From a candidate division BRC1 bacterium ADurb.BinA292 (GTDB lineage: Bacteria; Sumerlaeota; Sumerlaeia; MVZB01), in assembly GCA_002068205.1 (NCBI GenBank), contig MVZB01000039.1:1-18097 (forward strand): DNA of 18,097 bases, read 5' to 3'. Made by a program: the position numbers and the translations under genes. Shown one piece after another: positions 5,535 to 15,375 of the stretch. Below the pieces are notes generated by a model. It saw nothing but the letters and a program-made list of their open reading frames with translations, searched no databases and was not told the DNA's origin. Position 1 is the stretch's first letter, and each line of letters starts with the position of its first letter.

Positions 5535-6719
5535 ATGGCTTCCATCAAGACCACCTTCACCACGATCCTGATCCTCCTGATCCTGGTCGCCCTGGGCGTC
5601 GTCGGCGTTTTCGGCTACCACTGGTGGCAGGTGAGAGCCGTCCAAGGGGAAATTGCGCAAGCGCGCACGCTGCTCGACACCGGCTCGCCCCAGGAAGCCG
5701 AACAGATTCTGGCGACCCGGATGGAACGGAGCAAACCGGGCCAGCCGTGGGTGGCGCAGATCATCTCCATGCGATTCGAGGCGATGGAAGCCTACGGCGA
5801 TGACGCCGCCGCTCAGCGGCTGGCGGCCCTGGTCCTGTCGGAAGGCCAACCCTGGGTCCGACCGCCGCAGGAAGCCTGGGCGCAGGCGACGCTCCGTCTG
5901 GCGCAGGCGGAGCTGGCGCGGAACAACATCCAAGGCGCCCAGGGCTATGTCGAAGCCGTTCTGGCCCAACCGGCCAGCCAGCCGGTGAAGGATGAGGCGG
6001 AACTGGCCCAGGCGCGGATCGAGCTGGCTCAGGGCAAGGCCGAGGAAGCCAAGGCCCGGCTGGAGGCGCTGCTGGCCCGGGTGCCGGAGGGCTCGCCCGT
6101 CCGCCGGGGGGTTGAACACAACCTCGGCCTGCTCAATACGCGCATGCTCCTCTCGCCGCAGCCCTTCGGTGAGGACGAGCTGTATGTGGTCGCGAAAGGC
6201 GACACGATCGCCGGCATCGCCAAGCGGTTCGGCGTCTCCCCTGACCTGATCATGCGCGTCAATGGGATTGAAAACCCGCGCATGCTCAGCATCGGCCGGC
6301 GCCTGAAAATTCCCAAACTCGACCTGGAACTGGTCGTCAACAAGACCGACAACACGCTGACCGTTTACAACGGAGGGAAGTTCTTCAAGCGCTACGATGT
6401 CCGCACGGGCGAATACGACTATCAGACGCCGCCCGGGGAGTACCGCATTCAGAACAAGAAGGAGAACCCCGCCTGGACCGATCCCAAGACGAACGAGCAC
6501 TATGAACCCAACGCGCCGGGCAACCAGTTGGGATCGCGTTGGATGGGCTTTTCGGGCAGCCTGGGAATCCACGAGGCGATCGATGCGGAGTCCATCGGCA
6601 CCTATTCCTCGAACGGCTGCGTCGGGCTGGTGAAGCAGGATGTTGAGGAGCTGTATGATCTGGTCCGCGTCGGCACGCCGGTCCGGATTCTCGGCCAGAA
6701 ATCGACCCCATCTCTGTGA
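5535..6719 (+). CDS. membrane-anchored LysM L,D-transpeptidase (YkuD domain)
   Basis: The 394-residue protein has an N-terminal membrane anchor (about 9-28), a helical Ala/Glu/Gln-rich tetratricopeptide-like region (35-205), a LysM domain (216-260, starting YVVAKGDTIAGIAKRFGVS) that binds glycan strands, and a C-terminal YkuD catalytic domain (265-385). His346 in LGIHEAID and Cys362 in SSNGCVGL fit the catalytic residues. The usual SHGC reads SNGC, and the Arg that normally follows (CIR) is Gly. It probably makes 3-3 peptidoglycan crosslinks or attaches proteins to the wall on the periplasmic face. I chose ATG 5535 because it places the anchor at the N-terminus; a GTG at 5445 is in frame but adds an unlikely 30 residues. 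No clear Shine-Dalgarno is visible, and the ATG can be sequestered by leader pairing. Confidence 0.88.
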   Translation: MASIKTTFTTILILLILVALGVVGVFGYHWWQVRAVQGEIAQARTLLDTGSPQEAEQILATRMERSKPGQPWVAQIISMRFEAMEAYGDDAAAQRLAALVLSEGQPWVRPPQEAWAQATLRLAQAELARNNIQGAQGYVEAVLAQPASQPVKDEAELAQARIELAQGKAEEAKARLEALLARVPEGSPVRRGVEHNLGLLNTRMLLSPQPFGEDELYVVAKGDTIAGIAKRFGVSPDLIMRVNGIENPRMLSIGRRLKIPKLDLELVVNKTDNTLTVYNGGKFFKRYDVRTGEYDYQTPPGEYRIQNKKENPAWTDPKTNEHYEPNAPGNQLGSRWMGFSGSLGIHEAIDAESIGTYSSNGCVGLVKQDVEELYDLVRVGTPVRILGQKSTPSL

Positions 6720-6735
6720 AAGGCAGTACCGCGTC

Positions 6736-7611
6736 ATGGCCCCCCTGATCAAGCTGGGTTTGCCCAAGGGCAGCCTGCAGGAGGCAACCTTGCAGCTCTT
6801 CCGCAAGGCCGGGTTCTATTTTTCGGTCTCCGGCCGCTCCTACTTTGTCGATAGCGACGACCCCGAAATCGAAGCCGTGTTGATCCGCGCCCAGGAGATG
6901 GCGCGCTACGTCGCGTCGGGCGCCTTCGACGCCGGCCTGACCGGCCACGACTGGGTTATGGAGACCGGCGCCGACGTTCACGAGGTGTGCGAGCTGATCT
7001 ACGCCAAGGTCTCGGCGCGGCCGGTCCGCTGGGTTCTGGCCGTGCCGGAAAACAGCTCAATCCAGTCGGTCAAGGATCTGGAGGGCAAGCGCATCGCCAC
7101 CGAGGTCGTCGGGCTCACGCGCCGGTATCTGGAACAGCACGGCGTCCAGGCGGACGTGGAGTTCAGTTGGGGGGCCACCGAAATCAAGGCGCCGCAGTTC
7201 GTCGATGCGATCGTCGAAGTGACGGAAACCGGCAGTTCGCTGCGGGCGAACAAGCTGCGCATCGTCGAGACCCTCCTGGAAAGCACCACGCGGTTTATTG
7301 CCAATAAGCAGGCCTGGCAGGATCCCCAGAAACGCGAAAAGCTGGAAAACATGGCCTTACTGCTTCAATCGGCCATCGCGGCGGAAGGGAAAGTGGGCCT
7401 GAAGATGAACGTCCCCAAGCGCAATCTGGAGCAGGTGACCCGGATTCTGCCGGCGCTTACCTCGCCGACGATTTCGCATCTGGCCGATTCGGACTGGGTG
7501 GCGATCGAAATCATTACCGAGGAGGCCGAGGTGAAACGGATCATCCCGGCACTGCGCCGGGCCGGCGCTCGCGGGATTATCGAATATCCGCTGAATAAAG
7601 TCATTGATTAG
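6736..7611 (+). CDS. hisG: ATP phosphoribosyltransferase, long form
   Basis: The 291-residue protein catalyses the first step of histidine synthesis, joining ATP and PRPP to phosphoribosyl-ATP. The start LIKLGLPKGSLQEATLQLF, the GLTGHDWV segment (68-74) and the PRPP-binding loop ETGSSLRAN (164-172, within VDAIVEVTETGSSLR) are typical. The extra C-terminal ACT-like domain (about 218-291) marks the long form, which works without HisZ and is feedback-inhibited by histidine. ATG 6736 is chosen because the protein then begins like the family and AAAGG lies upstream; the frame is open further into the preceding gene. It follows the transpeptidase gene by 16 bases, so they are probably co-transcribed. 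No other his gene is nearby. Confidence 0.95.
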   Translation: MAPLIKLGLPKGSLQEATLQLFRKAGFYFSVSGRSYFVDSDDPEIEAVLIRAQEMARYVASGAFDAGLTGHDWVMETGADVHEVCELIYAKVSARPVRWVLAVPENSSIQSVKDLEGKRIATEVVGLTRRYLEQHGVQADVEFSWGATEIKAPQFVDAIVEVTETGSSLRANKLRIVETLLESTTRFIANKQAWQDPQKREKLENMALLLQSAIAAEGKVGLKMNVPKRNLEQVTRILPALTSPTISHLADSDWVAIEIITEEAEVKRIIPALRRAGARGIIEYPLNKVID

Positions 7612-7661
7612 AAGGCTTTGCGGCTCAGCAGAACGCAGGGCGGCGTGAAGGACGCTTGCAG

Positions 7662-8414
7662 ATGGGACCGAGAATCGCTGGAGTCATACCCGCCCGTTAC
7701 GGCGCCACCCGTTTCCCGGGGAAACCGTTGGCGCTGCTGCACGGCCGGCCCCTGATCGTCCACGTCTGCGAGAACGTCGCGCGCGCCCGGATGCTTGAGC
7801 GGCTTTGGGTTGCGACCGATGATGAAAGAATTGCCTCCGCGGTCGAAGAGGCCGGGTTCGAGGCCCGGATGACCCCGAGCGACTGTGCGTCGGGGACGGA
7901 CCGGATCGCCGCTTCGCTCCGGGCCGACGAGGAATGGGAGATTCTTGTCAACATCCAGGGGGACGAACCGCGGATCGATCCGCAGGTGATTGATTCCGTG
8001 GCGATTGCGCTGGCGGAAGCAAAGGATTGCGGCGTCGCGACGGCGGCCGTCCCGATCCGGAACGAAGCCGATTTCCGGTCGCCGCACGTGGTCAAGGTCG
8101 TGCTGACGCCCGAGGGGCGCGCGCTGTATTTTTCCCGCTCGCCGCTCCCCTCGCCCGACCGGCTGACGGCCGCCGAGCGCGAAGCCCCAGGCTTCTGTTG
8201 GGGGCTGAAACATCTGGGCTTGTATGCGTTCCGGCGCGCGGTTCTGAGCCAGTTCGCCGCCTGGTTGCCGACGCCGCTCGAACAGCGCGAGCGGCTTGAG
8301 CAACTGCGGTTTCTGGAGAATGGCGTCGGCATCCGCGTCGTGGAGGTCGAACACGACTCGATCGGGGTCGACACACCCGAGGAACTGGCCCTCCTGCAGA
8401 CCAGAGGCGCATGA
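7662..8414 (+). CDS. kdsB: 3-deoxy-manno-octulosonate cytidylyltransferase (CMP-Kdo synthetase)
   Basis: The 250-residue protein activates Kdo with CTP to CMP-Kdo for lipopolysaccharide core synthesis in the cytoplasm. It shows IPARYGATRFPGKPL (9-23), the nucleotide-binding loop; SGTDR (77-81); NIQGDEP (97-103), which binds magnesium; and the C-terminal IGVDTPEEL (234-242). Length and order are normal for KdsB. ATG 7662 has AAGGA about 9 bases upstream; a TTG at 7656 is in frame but too close to that site. It lies 50 bases after hisG, and its stop overlaps an ATG of the following nucleotidyltransferase reading frame (ATGA at 8411-8414). PyrG, which supplies CTP, is encoded just downstream. 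Confidence 0.95.
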   Translation: MGPRIAGVIPARYGATRFPGKPLALLHGRPLIVHVCENVARARMLERLWVATDDERIASAVEEAGFEARMTPSDCASGTDRIAASLRADEEWEILVNIQGDEPRIDPQVIDSVAIALAEAKDCGVATAAVPIRNEADFRSPHVVKVVLTPEGRALYFSRSPLPSPDRLTAAEREAPGFCWGLKHLGLYAFRRAVLSQFAAWLPTPLEQRERLEQLRFLENGVGIRVVEVEHDSIGVDTPEELALLQTRGA

Positions 8415-8744
8415 GGGCGGCGATGCATTCTCATCAAGACCATCAAATCATGCTGGATTTCCGCCGTCGGTTGGAGGCGCTGGAAGCCCCTTTGCATCGG
8501 AGGGTGGTGTATGGATCGCGCGCGTGGCGACGCTCGTCCCGATTCCGACTATGACGTGCTGCTGGTGCTGGAGAACGATAACAGTCAGTCGCGCAAGTCA
8601 ATCCATCACCTGGCGACCGAATTCGGATTGGAATACGATCTGTCGATCTTCCCGGTTGTCATGACCCGCGCCCAGTTCGAAAAGGAGCACGTGCGCTACA
8701 ACCTGTTCATGATGAACGTGGACCGGGATGGGGTGGCAATATGA
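8411..8744 (+). pseudogene. MNT-type nucleotidyltransferase, frameshifted
   Basis: Two overlapping frames together give one MNT-family minimal nucleotidyltransferase of about 110 residues. The first frame (ATG 8411 or 8423) encodes a helix then RRVVYGSRA, the GS turn. The second continues as RGDARPDSDYDVLLVLE, the metal-binding DxD, and runs to the natural family end near VDRDGVAI, with its stop at 8742-8744. The break falls in the alternating run tcgcgcgcg near 8512-8520; two missing bases or one extra base would explain it. In the first frame translation stops soon after, before the DxD. MNT proteins usually pair with a HEPN toxin and AMPylate it; here only a 28-codon frame (8741-8827) follows with an ATGA overlap, with no HEPN motif. 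It could be a pseudogene, a phase-variable gene or a sequencing error. Confidence 0.7.
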
Positions 8745-8839
8745 CTTTGGAGCCGTCCGATTGCCAACCCGCCCAGGGCTATTCGCTCGATCCGCTTACT
8801 CCACTCCCCTCTCCCGATACCGCATAAGGAGACCCGTTC

Positions 8840-10396
<1,557 letters not shown>

Positions 10397-10398
10397 TC

Positions 10399-10653
10399 AT
10401 GGAACCCGGCGTCCCGCGCACCGATATACAGCGGCTCTACGAAGACAAGATCCGCCAGATGCCGCCGCACGAGCGAGTGGAGCGAGCAACGCGGATGCAT
10501 GAACTGGTCGTGAGTATCCTCCGGCAGCAACTGCGCGCGAAACATCCTGAACTTTCGGAGCGGGAGATTTCGTGGAAGATTGCGGAACGGATGAACTGGC
10601 GTAAAAAACGCGCGCTGGAGTTGAACCGTCAAGTGGCTGAACATGAGCCATGA
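10399..10653 (+). CDS. small conserved-type protein paired with a nucleotidyltransferase gene
   Basis: This 84-residue charged, helical protein starts two bases after the pyrG stop, with AGGAAG about 6 bases upstream of ATG 10399. The sequence pattern (YEDKIRQMPPHERVERATRMHELVVSILRQQ, then HPELSEREISWKIAERM) resembles short proteins often encoded directly before DUF6036-like nucleotidyltransferases, with a shared LxxxxPELSExEI element. It has no signal peptide, no metal motif and no known catalytic residues. Its stop overlaps an ATG (10650-10653, ATGA) that would open the following nucleotidyltransferase gene, as in two-gene toxin-antitoxin-like modules. That it is a partner or antitoxin of the downstream protein is inference. 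Confidence 0.65.
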   Translation: MEPGVPRTDIQRLYEDKIRQMPPHERVERATRMHELVVSILRQQLRAKHPELSEREISWKIAERMNWRKKRALELNRQVAEHEP

Positions 10654-10920
10654 GCCCGACAACGAATAGATGCTTCGGCGCCTGATCCCCGTAGTCGAGA
10701 AATCCGAGATTCCCTATCATCTGAGGGGCGGTATCGTCTCGGCATTTTACGGCGAACCACGCTCCACGCAGGACATCGACGTGGTTGTTCCGCGGTTGCC
10801 CGGTCCCAAGATTTTCCTTCTGCACGGAGATCTCGCTCCGCAGTTTCAAGTCAACCTTGAATGGATGCAGGAAGCCTTTGCCCAGGGGAGCATGTTTCAG
10901 GCCTTCGATCTCGAGAATAT
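10650..10920 (+). pseudogene. truncated DUF6036-like nucleotidyltransferase
   Basis: The frame from ATG 10670 encodes RRLIPVVEKSEIPYHLRGG, then FYGEPRSTQDIDVVV, the GG and DxD motifs of the DUF6036-type nucleotidyltransferases, then EAFAQGSMFQAFDLEN, where family likeness stops. The catalytic third acidic residue and all later sequence are missing. The frame continues only as the reverse complement of gcvP, whose stop codon is at 10920-10922. The expected coupled start (ATG 10650, overlapping the previous stop) is in another frame and ends after 11 codons, so there is probably a frameshift near 10662-10672 as well. This looks like a relic of a two-gene module cut off where the gcv operon begins. 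It could also be a short translated product of uncertain use. Confidence 0.65.
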
Positions 10921-13820
10921 CATCCTTCCCACGCTTCCACCGGCGGGCAGGTGCAGACGACGTTGCGGTCGCCCCAGGCGTTGTCGACGCGGCCGACGGC
11001 CGGCCAGAACTTCGCCTCGCGCAGCCACGGCGCGGGATACACCGCCCGCTCACGACTGTAAGGGTGCGGCCACTCATCGGCGGCGACGGCCTGGATCGAG
11101 TGCGGCGCGTTCTTCAGGAGATTGTTCTCGCGGTCGGCCCGCCCCTCCTCGATTTCGCGGATCTCTTGCCGGATCGCAATCATCGCGTCGCAGAACCGGT
11201 CCAGTTCCGCCCGCGGTTCGCTCTCGGTCGGTTCGATCATCAGCGTGCCGGCCACCGGCCACGACATCGTCGGCGCGTGAAAGCCGTAGTCGATCAGCCG
11301 TTTGGCCACGTCTTCCGGGTCGATGCCCGCCGACTTCTTGAGCGGACGCAGATCGAGGATGAACTCGTGCGCGACGCGCCCCTTGCGGTTCGTAAACAGC
11401 AATGGATAGTGCTCGCGCAGGCGGTTGGCCATGTAGTTGGCGTTGAGGAGCGCCACTTCGCTGGCGCGCGTCAACCCCTCATCGCCCATCAGCGCGATAT
11501 ACATCCACGCGATCGGCAAGATGCCGGCGCTGCCCTGCGGCGCCGCGCTGACGGGGCCGACGGCGCTCCCCTCGCCCGCGGTGAAGGGATGGCCGGGCAG
11601 GAAGGGGGCCAGATGCGCCGCGACGCAGATCGGTCCCACGCCGGGACCGCCGCCGCCGTGCGGAATGCAGAACGTCTTGTGCAGGTTCAGATGGCACACG
11701 TCGGCGCCATACTCGCCCGGCCGGCAGAGTCCCACCTGCGCATTGATGTTCGCGCCATCCAGGTAAACCTGACCGCCGTGACGGTGAATCACAGCGCACA
11801 CCTCGCGCACGCTCTCCTCGAAGACCCCATGGGTCGAGGGGTAGGTGATCATGATCGCGCCGAGCCGCTCGGCATGTTCCTCGGCCCGCGCCTGTAGATC
11901 AGCCAGGTCAATGTTGCCCTGATCGTCGCAGGCGACCGGCACCACCCGGAAGCCCGCCATCACCGCGCTGGCGGGGTTGGTGCCGTGCGCCGAGACCGGG
12001 ATCAGGCAGACATTGCGGCGCCCCTCGCCGCGCGAGGCATGCCACGCGCGAATCGCCATCAATCCGGCGTATTCGCCCTGCGAGCCGGCGTTGGGTTGCA
12101 GCGAGGTCGCCGCGAAACCCGTGATGGAGGCAAGCCACTGCTCGAGTTGCCGGACGAGGACGCCGTAGCCCTCGGCCTGTTCCGACGGGCAGAACGGGTG
12201 CAGATTCGCGATTTCGGGCCACGTGATCGGCAGCATCTCCGCCGTCGCGTTGAGTTTCATGGTGCACGAGCCGAGCGGGATCATCGAATGGACGAGCGAA
12301 AGATCGCGCGACTGCAGGCGGTGAATGTAGCGCAGCATCTCGTGCTCGGAGTGATGCGTGTTGAACACCGGATGGGTGAGGAAGGGCGACGTGCGCGCGA
12401 GCGCGTCGGGGATCAGGTCGTCGGCGGCGCCGACCAATTCGGCGGCGTCGGGCGGCACCTCCCCGTCGGCGGCGAAAATCCACAGCAGCACCGACAGGTC
12501 GTCGAGCGTCACCGTTTCATCCAGCGAAACCCCGAGCGACCCATCGTGCCAGATGCGCAAATTGATGCCGGCGCCGGCGGCGCGGCTCAGTCGGCGCGCC
12601 TGTGCCTCAGGATCCAGCCGCACCCGCAGCGTATCGAACACGGGGCCCGGATCAATCGTGTGGCCCAGCCGACGCAGGCCCGCGGCCAGCGCGGCGGTAA
12701 ACCGATGCGTGCGCAGCGCAATGGCCTTCAGCCCCTGAGGGCCGTGATAGATCGCATACATCGACGCCATCACCGCCAGCAGCACCTGGGCGGTGCAGAT
12801 GTTGGAGGTGGCCCGATCGCGGCGGATATGCTGCTCGCGCGTCTGGAGCGCCAGCCGCAGCGCCGGTTTGCCGGCTGCATCGCGCGACACGCCGACCAGC
12901 CGCCCCGGCAACTGGCGCTTGAACTCCTCGCGCGTCGCCAGAAACGCCGCATGCGGGCCGCCATAGCCCATCGGCACGCCGAAACGTTGCGACGAGCCGA
13001 TGGCGATGTCGGCCCCCCACTCGCCCGGCGGACGCAGCAGCGTCAACGCGAGCAGGTCGGTCGCGCACGCCACCAACGCGCCGGCGTCGTGAACCCGCCC
13101 CGTCAGCGGCGCGTAATCCTCGACGGCGCCATCGGTCGCGGGGTATTGCACCAGCACGCCGCAGACATCCGCCGCCAGTTCCATCTGGTCGACCGCGCCC
13201 ACCTCGATGCGCATGCCGACGGCGTCGGCGCGGGCCTTCAGCAGCGCGATCGTTTGCGGATGACATCCGCGATCGACCAGGAACCGGTTGCGGGTGCTCT
13301 CCCCGCGCCCGGGGTTGGCGATCGCGCGGCACATCACCGCCGCCTCCCACGCCGCCGTCGCTTCATCCAGCAGCGAGGCGTTCGCGATGGGCAGCGCGGT
13401 CAGATCGCTCACCATCGTCTGGAAGTTGAGCAGCGCCTCCAGCCGCCCCTGCGCGATCTCCGATTGATACGGCGTGTATTGCGTATACCACGCCGGGTTT
13501 TCGAGGATGTTGCGCTGGATCACCGGCGGCGTATGGCAGCCGTAGTACCCCATGCCGATATACGAGCGAGCGACGCGGTTGCGGCCGGCGATCGCGCGCA
13601 GCTCGGCCAGCACCTCCTGTTCGCCGCGCGCCGGCCCAATCCCCAGCGGCTCGCGCGTGCGGATCGAATCGGGGATGACGGCCGCCACCAGTTCCGCCAG
13701 CGACTCGAAGCCGAGGGTCGCCAGCATCGCGGCGATATCCTCCGCGCGCGGTCCGATATGGCGTTCCACCAGCCGATCCAGCGGCTGCAGCGATACGGAG
13801 GGAAGCGGGGCGACTGTCAT
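10920..13820 (-). CDS. gcvP: glycine dehydrogenase (decarboxylating), P protein, single-chain form
   Basis: The 966-residue protein decarboxylates glycine with PLP and passes the aminomethyl group to lipoyl-GcvH. It is the full-length homodimeric type, with N- and C-terminal halves equal to GcvPA and GcvPB fused. It begins RHIGPRAEDIAAML, has YIGMGYYGCHTPPVIQRNILENP near 105, the second-half landmark PLGSCTMKLNA, and the PLP-binding Lys near residue 715 in HLNLHKTFCIPHGGGGPG. The C-terminus ends TCPPVEAW, as in the family. ATG 13820 has GGAG 7 bases upstream; an upstream ATG at 13913 would overlap gcvH. It is the last gene of the lipA-gcvT-gcvH-gcvP operon and lies 52 bases after gcvH. Its end meets the broken nucleotidyltransferase gene tail to tail, with no visible terminator. 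Confidence 0.97.
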   Translation of the reverse strand: MTVAPLPSVSLQPLDRLVERHIGPRAEDIAAMLATLGFESLAELVAAVIPDSIRTREPLGIGPARGEQEVLAELRAIAGRNRVARSYIGMGYYGCHTPPVIQRNILENPAWYTQYTPYQSEIAQGRLEALLNFQTMVSDLTALPIANASLLDEATAAWEAAVMCRAIANPGRGESTRNRFLVDRGCHPQTIALLKARADAVGMRIEVGAVDQMELAADVCGVLVQYPATDGAVEDYAPLTGRVHDAGALVACATDLLALTLLRPPGEWGADIAIGSSQRFGVPMGYGGPHAAFLATREEFKRQLPGRLVGVSRDAAGKPALRLALQTREQHIRRDRATSNICTAQVLLAVMASMYAIYHGPQGLKAIALRTHRFTAALAAGLRRLGHTIDPGPVFDTLRVRLDPEAQARRLSRAAGAGINLRIWHDGSLGVSLDETVTLDDLSVLLWIFAADGEVPPDAAELVGAADDLIPDALARTSPFLTHPVFNTHHSEHEMLRYIHRLQSRDLSLVHSMIPLGSCTMKLNATAEMLPITWPEIANLHPFCPSEQAEGYGVLVRQLEQWLASITGFAATSLQPNAGSQGEYAGLMAIRAWHASRGEGRRNVCLIPVSAHGTNPASAVMAGFRVVPVACDDQGNIDLADLQARAEEHAERLGAIMITYPSTHGVFEESVREVCAVIHRHGGQVYLDGANINAQVGLCRPGEYGADVCHLNLHKTFCIPHGGGGPGVGPICVAAHLAPFLPGHPFTAGEGSAVGPVSAAPQGSAGILPIAWMYIALMGDEGLTRASEVALLNANYMANRLREHYPLLFTNRKGRVAHEFILDLRPLKKSAGIDPEDVAKRLIDYGFHAPTMSWPVAGTLMIEPTESEPRAELDRFCDAMIAIRQEIREIEEGRADRENNLLKNAPHSIQAVAADEWPHPYSRERAVYPAPWLREAKFWPAVGRVDNAWGDRNVVCTCPPVEAWEG

Positions 13821-13872
13821 GAACGAACTCCTTCGGGGGATGCAGCGGGAACAATGCGACCGGAGCGAATCG

Positions 13873-14259
13873 CTACCCTTCCGCCTCGCAAAGGCGGCGG
13901 TAGCTTTCGGCATCGAGCAGTTCGGATTCGTCGGCGCCGGGCGCGACCTCCAGCGTGAACAGCCAGCCTTCGCCGGTCGGGTCCTGATTGATGCGCTCGG
14001 GATGGTCGGCCAGCCGTTGATTGACGCCGGTGACGCGGCCGGCCAGCGGCGCGTAGACCGACGAGGTGGCCTTGCAGGACTCGATCACCAGCACTTCGTC
14101 CCCCGCCGCCACGTCGCGCGGCAGGTCGGTCGGCAGTTCCACAAAGACGATGTCGCCCAGTTGTTCCTGAGCGAACGAGCTGATGCCGACGCGGCGCTCG
14201 GCGCCGGAGGCTTCAATCCACTCGTGCGTTGCGCGGTATCTCAGCGTATCGGGCTGCAT
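13873..14259 (-). CDS. gcvH: glycine cleavage system H protein
   Basis: The 128-residue protein is the lipoyl carrier that moves the aminomethyl intermediate between GcvP, GcvT and dihydrolipoamide dehydrogenase. It begins LRYRATHEWIEA, typical of GcvH, and carries the lipoylation site Lys63 in VIESCKATSSVYAP (the common form is ESVKA). The final segment GWLFTLEVAP is conserved. AAAGGA lies 7 bases upstream of ATG 14259, and the gene starts 12 bases after gcvT. LipA, encoded first in the same operon, adds the sulfur atoms to the octanoyl group on this lysine. No lipB, lipM or lplA is in the window, so where the octanoyl group comes from is not shown. Confidence 0.97.
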   Translation of the reverse strand: MQPDTLRYRATHEWIEASGAERRVGISSFAQEQLGDIVFVELPTDLPRDVAAGDEVLVIESCKATSSVYAPLAGRVTGVNQRLADHPERINQDPTGEGWLFTLEVAPGADESELLDAESYRRLCEAEG

Positions 14260-14271
14260 GAACGGGTCCTT

Positions 14272-15375
14272 TCACAGGGGTTGCGCCCGCAGGAAGGGCA
14301 GCGGCGTGATGACGGCCGGGACCGTCGTGCCCCGACCCAGATCGATTTCCAGCGGTTCTTCCGATTTGACAATCTGACTCTGGAGCAGGCCCAGCGCGAT
14401 CGGGCGGCCGAGCGTCGGGGAGAAGCCGCCGCTGGTGACGACGCCGACCTGTTTCCCCTGGTGCAGGACCCTCGCGCCATGACGCGGGATTCTCCGGCCC
14501 TCGGGCAGCAGGCCGCACTGCTGCCGCGGACAGACGCCGGCGCGGATCGCGCGCAAGGCCTCCCGCCCGCAGAAGTCGGGTTTGTCCAGATCAACGACCC
14601 AACCCAGCCGCACCTCGAACGGATGGTTTTGCGCGGTAAAGTCCTGTCCCGACAGATTGAATGCCTGTTCCAGGCGCAGCGTGTCGCGCGCGGCCAGCCC
14701 GACGGGTCGCGCGCCGGCCGCCATCAGAGCGTCCCACAGGTCGCGCGCCATCTCGACCGGGGCGATCAGTTCGGCGCCACGCTCGCCGGTGTAGCCCGTC
14801 GTTGAGAGCCAGAAGGCCTGCCCGCGCCATTCGACGGAAATCATCCGCATCGCGGGCGGGTCGAGGCCGCCGCCAAGCACGCGCGCCAGCACCGCGGGGG
14901 CTTCGGGGCCCTGAACGGCCAGCATCGCCCAGTCATCGCGACAGCCGTCGATCCGGGCATCGAACGGGCCGAATTCGCGCTCGACCGCGTGCATCTGTGC
15001 CAGGTCCCCCTCATATGTCCCGGCGTTGACCACAAGCAGGTAATCGCCCATCGCCAGCCGCGAGACGATCAGATCGTCCAGCAGACCGCCCGCGCGGTTG
15101 CACATCGCACAGTAGGCCGATTGCCCGTCGCCCAGATGGGCCACATCGCGCGTGACAATCGCCTGCACCAGCTTCAACGCGTCGCAACCGGTGATACGCA
15201 CCTGGCCCATATGCGAGACATCAAACAGGCCGCAGGCCTTGCGCGTGGCGTGATGCTCGTCGATCTGCGAGCCGTAATGCAGCGGCATTTCCCAACCGGC
15301 GAAGGGCGCCATGCGGGCCCCGGCCGCGATGTGCGCGGCGTGCAGGGGCGTGCGGAGGAGACTCGGCGTGGTCAT
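14272..15375 (-). CDS. gcvT: aminomethyltransferase, glycine cleavage T protein
   Basis: The 367-residue protein releases ammonia from aminomethyl-lipoyl-GcvH and passes the one-carbon unit to tetrahydrofolate. It begins LRTPLHAAHIAAGARMAPF, has FDVSHMGQVRITG (51-63), and NRAGGLLDDLIV (93-104) with Asp101 matching the catalytic Asp101 of E. coli GcvT. The later STTGYTGERGAEL, LAARDTLRLEQ and SGGFSPTLGRPIALG segments are also family landmarks. ATG 15375 overlaps the lipA stop (ATGA read on the minus strand), so I prefer it over an upstream ATG inside lipA. Length is normal. The folate product connects this operon to the pool used by formyltransferases such as the one at 754-1629, though nothing shows direct coupling. 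Confidence 0.97.
   Translation of the reverse strand: MTTPSLLRTPLHAAHIAAGARMAPFAGWEMPLHYGSQIDEHHATRKACGLFDVSHMGQVRITGCDALKLVQAIVTRDVAHLGDGQSAYCAMCNRAGGLLDDLIVSRLAMGDYLLVVNAGTYEGDLAQMHAVEREFGPFDARIDGCRDDWAMLAVQGPEAPAVLARVLGGGLDPPAMRMISVEWRGQAFWLSTTGYTGERGAELIAPVEMARDLWDALMAAGARPVGLAARDTLRLEQAFNLSGQDFTAQNHPFEVRLGWVVDLDKPDFCGREALRAIRAGVCPRQQCGLLPEGRRIPRHGARVLHQGKQVGVVTSGGFSPTLGRPIALGLLQSQIVKSEEPLEIDLGRGTTVPAVITPLPFLRAQPL

Noticed and set aside
11985..13958. 657-codon plus-strand open frame across gcvP
   Set aside because: It lies antisense to the well-supported gcvP, is full of Arg/His/Gln/Gly without any domain, and results from GC-rich codon use.
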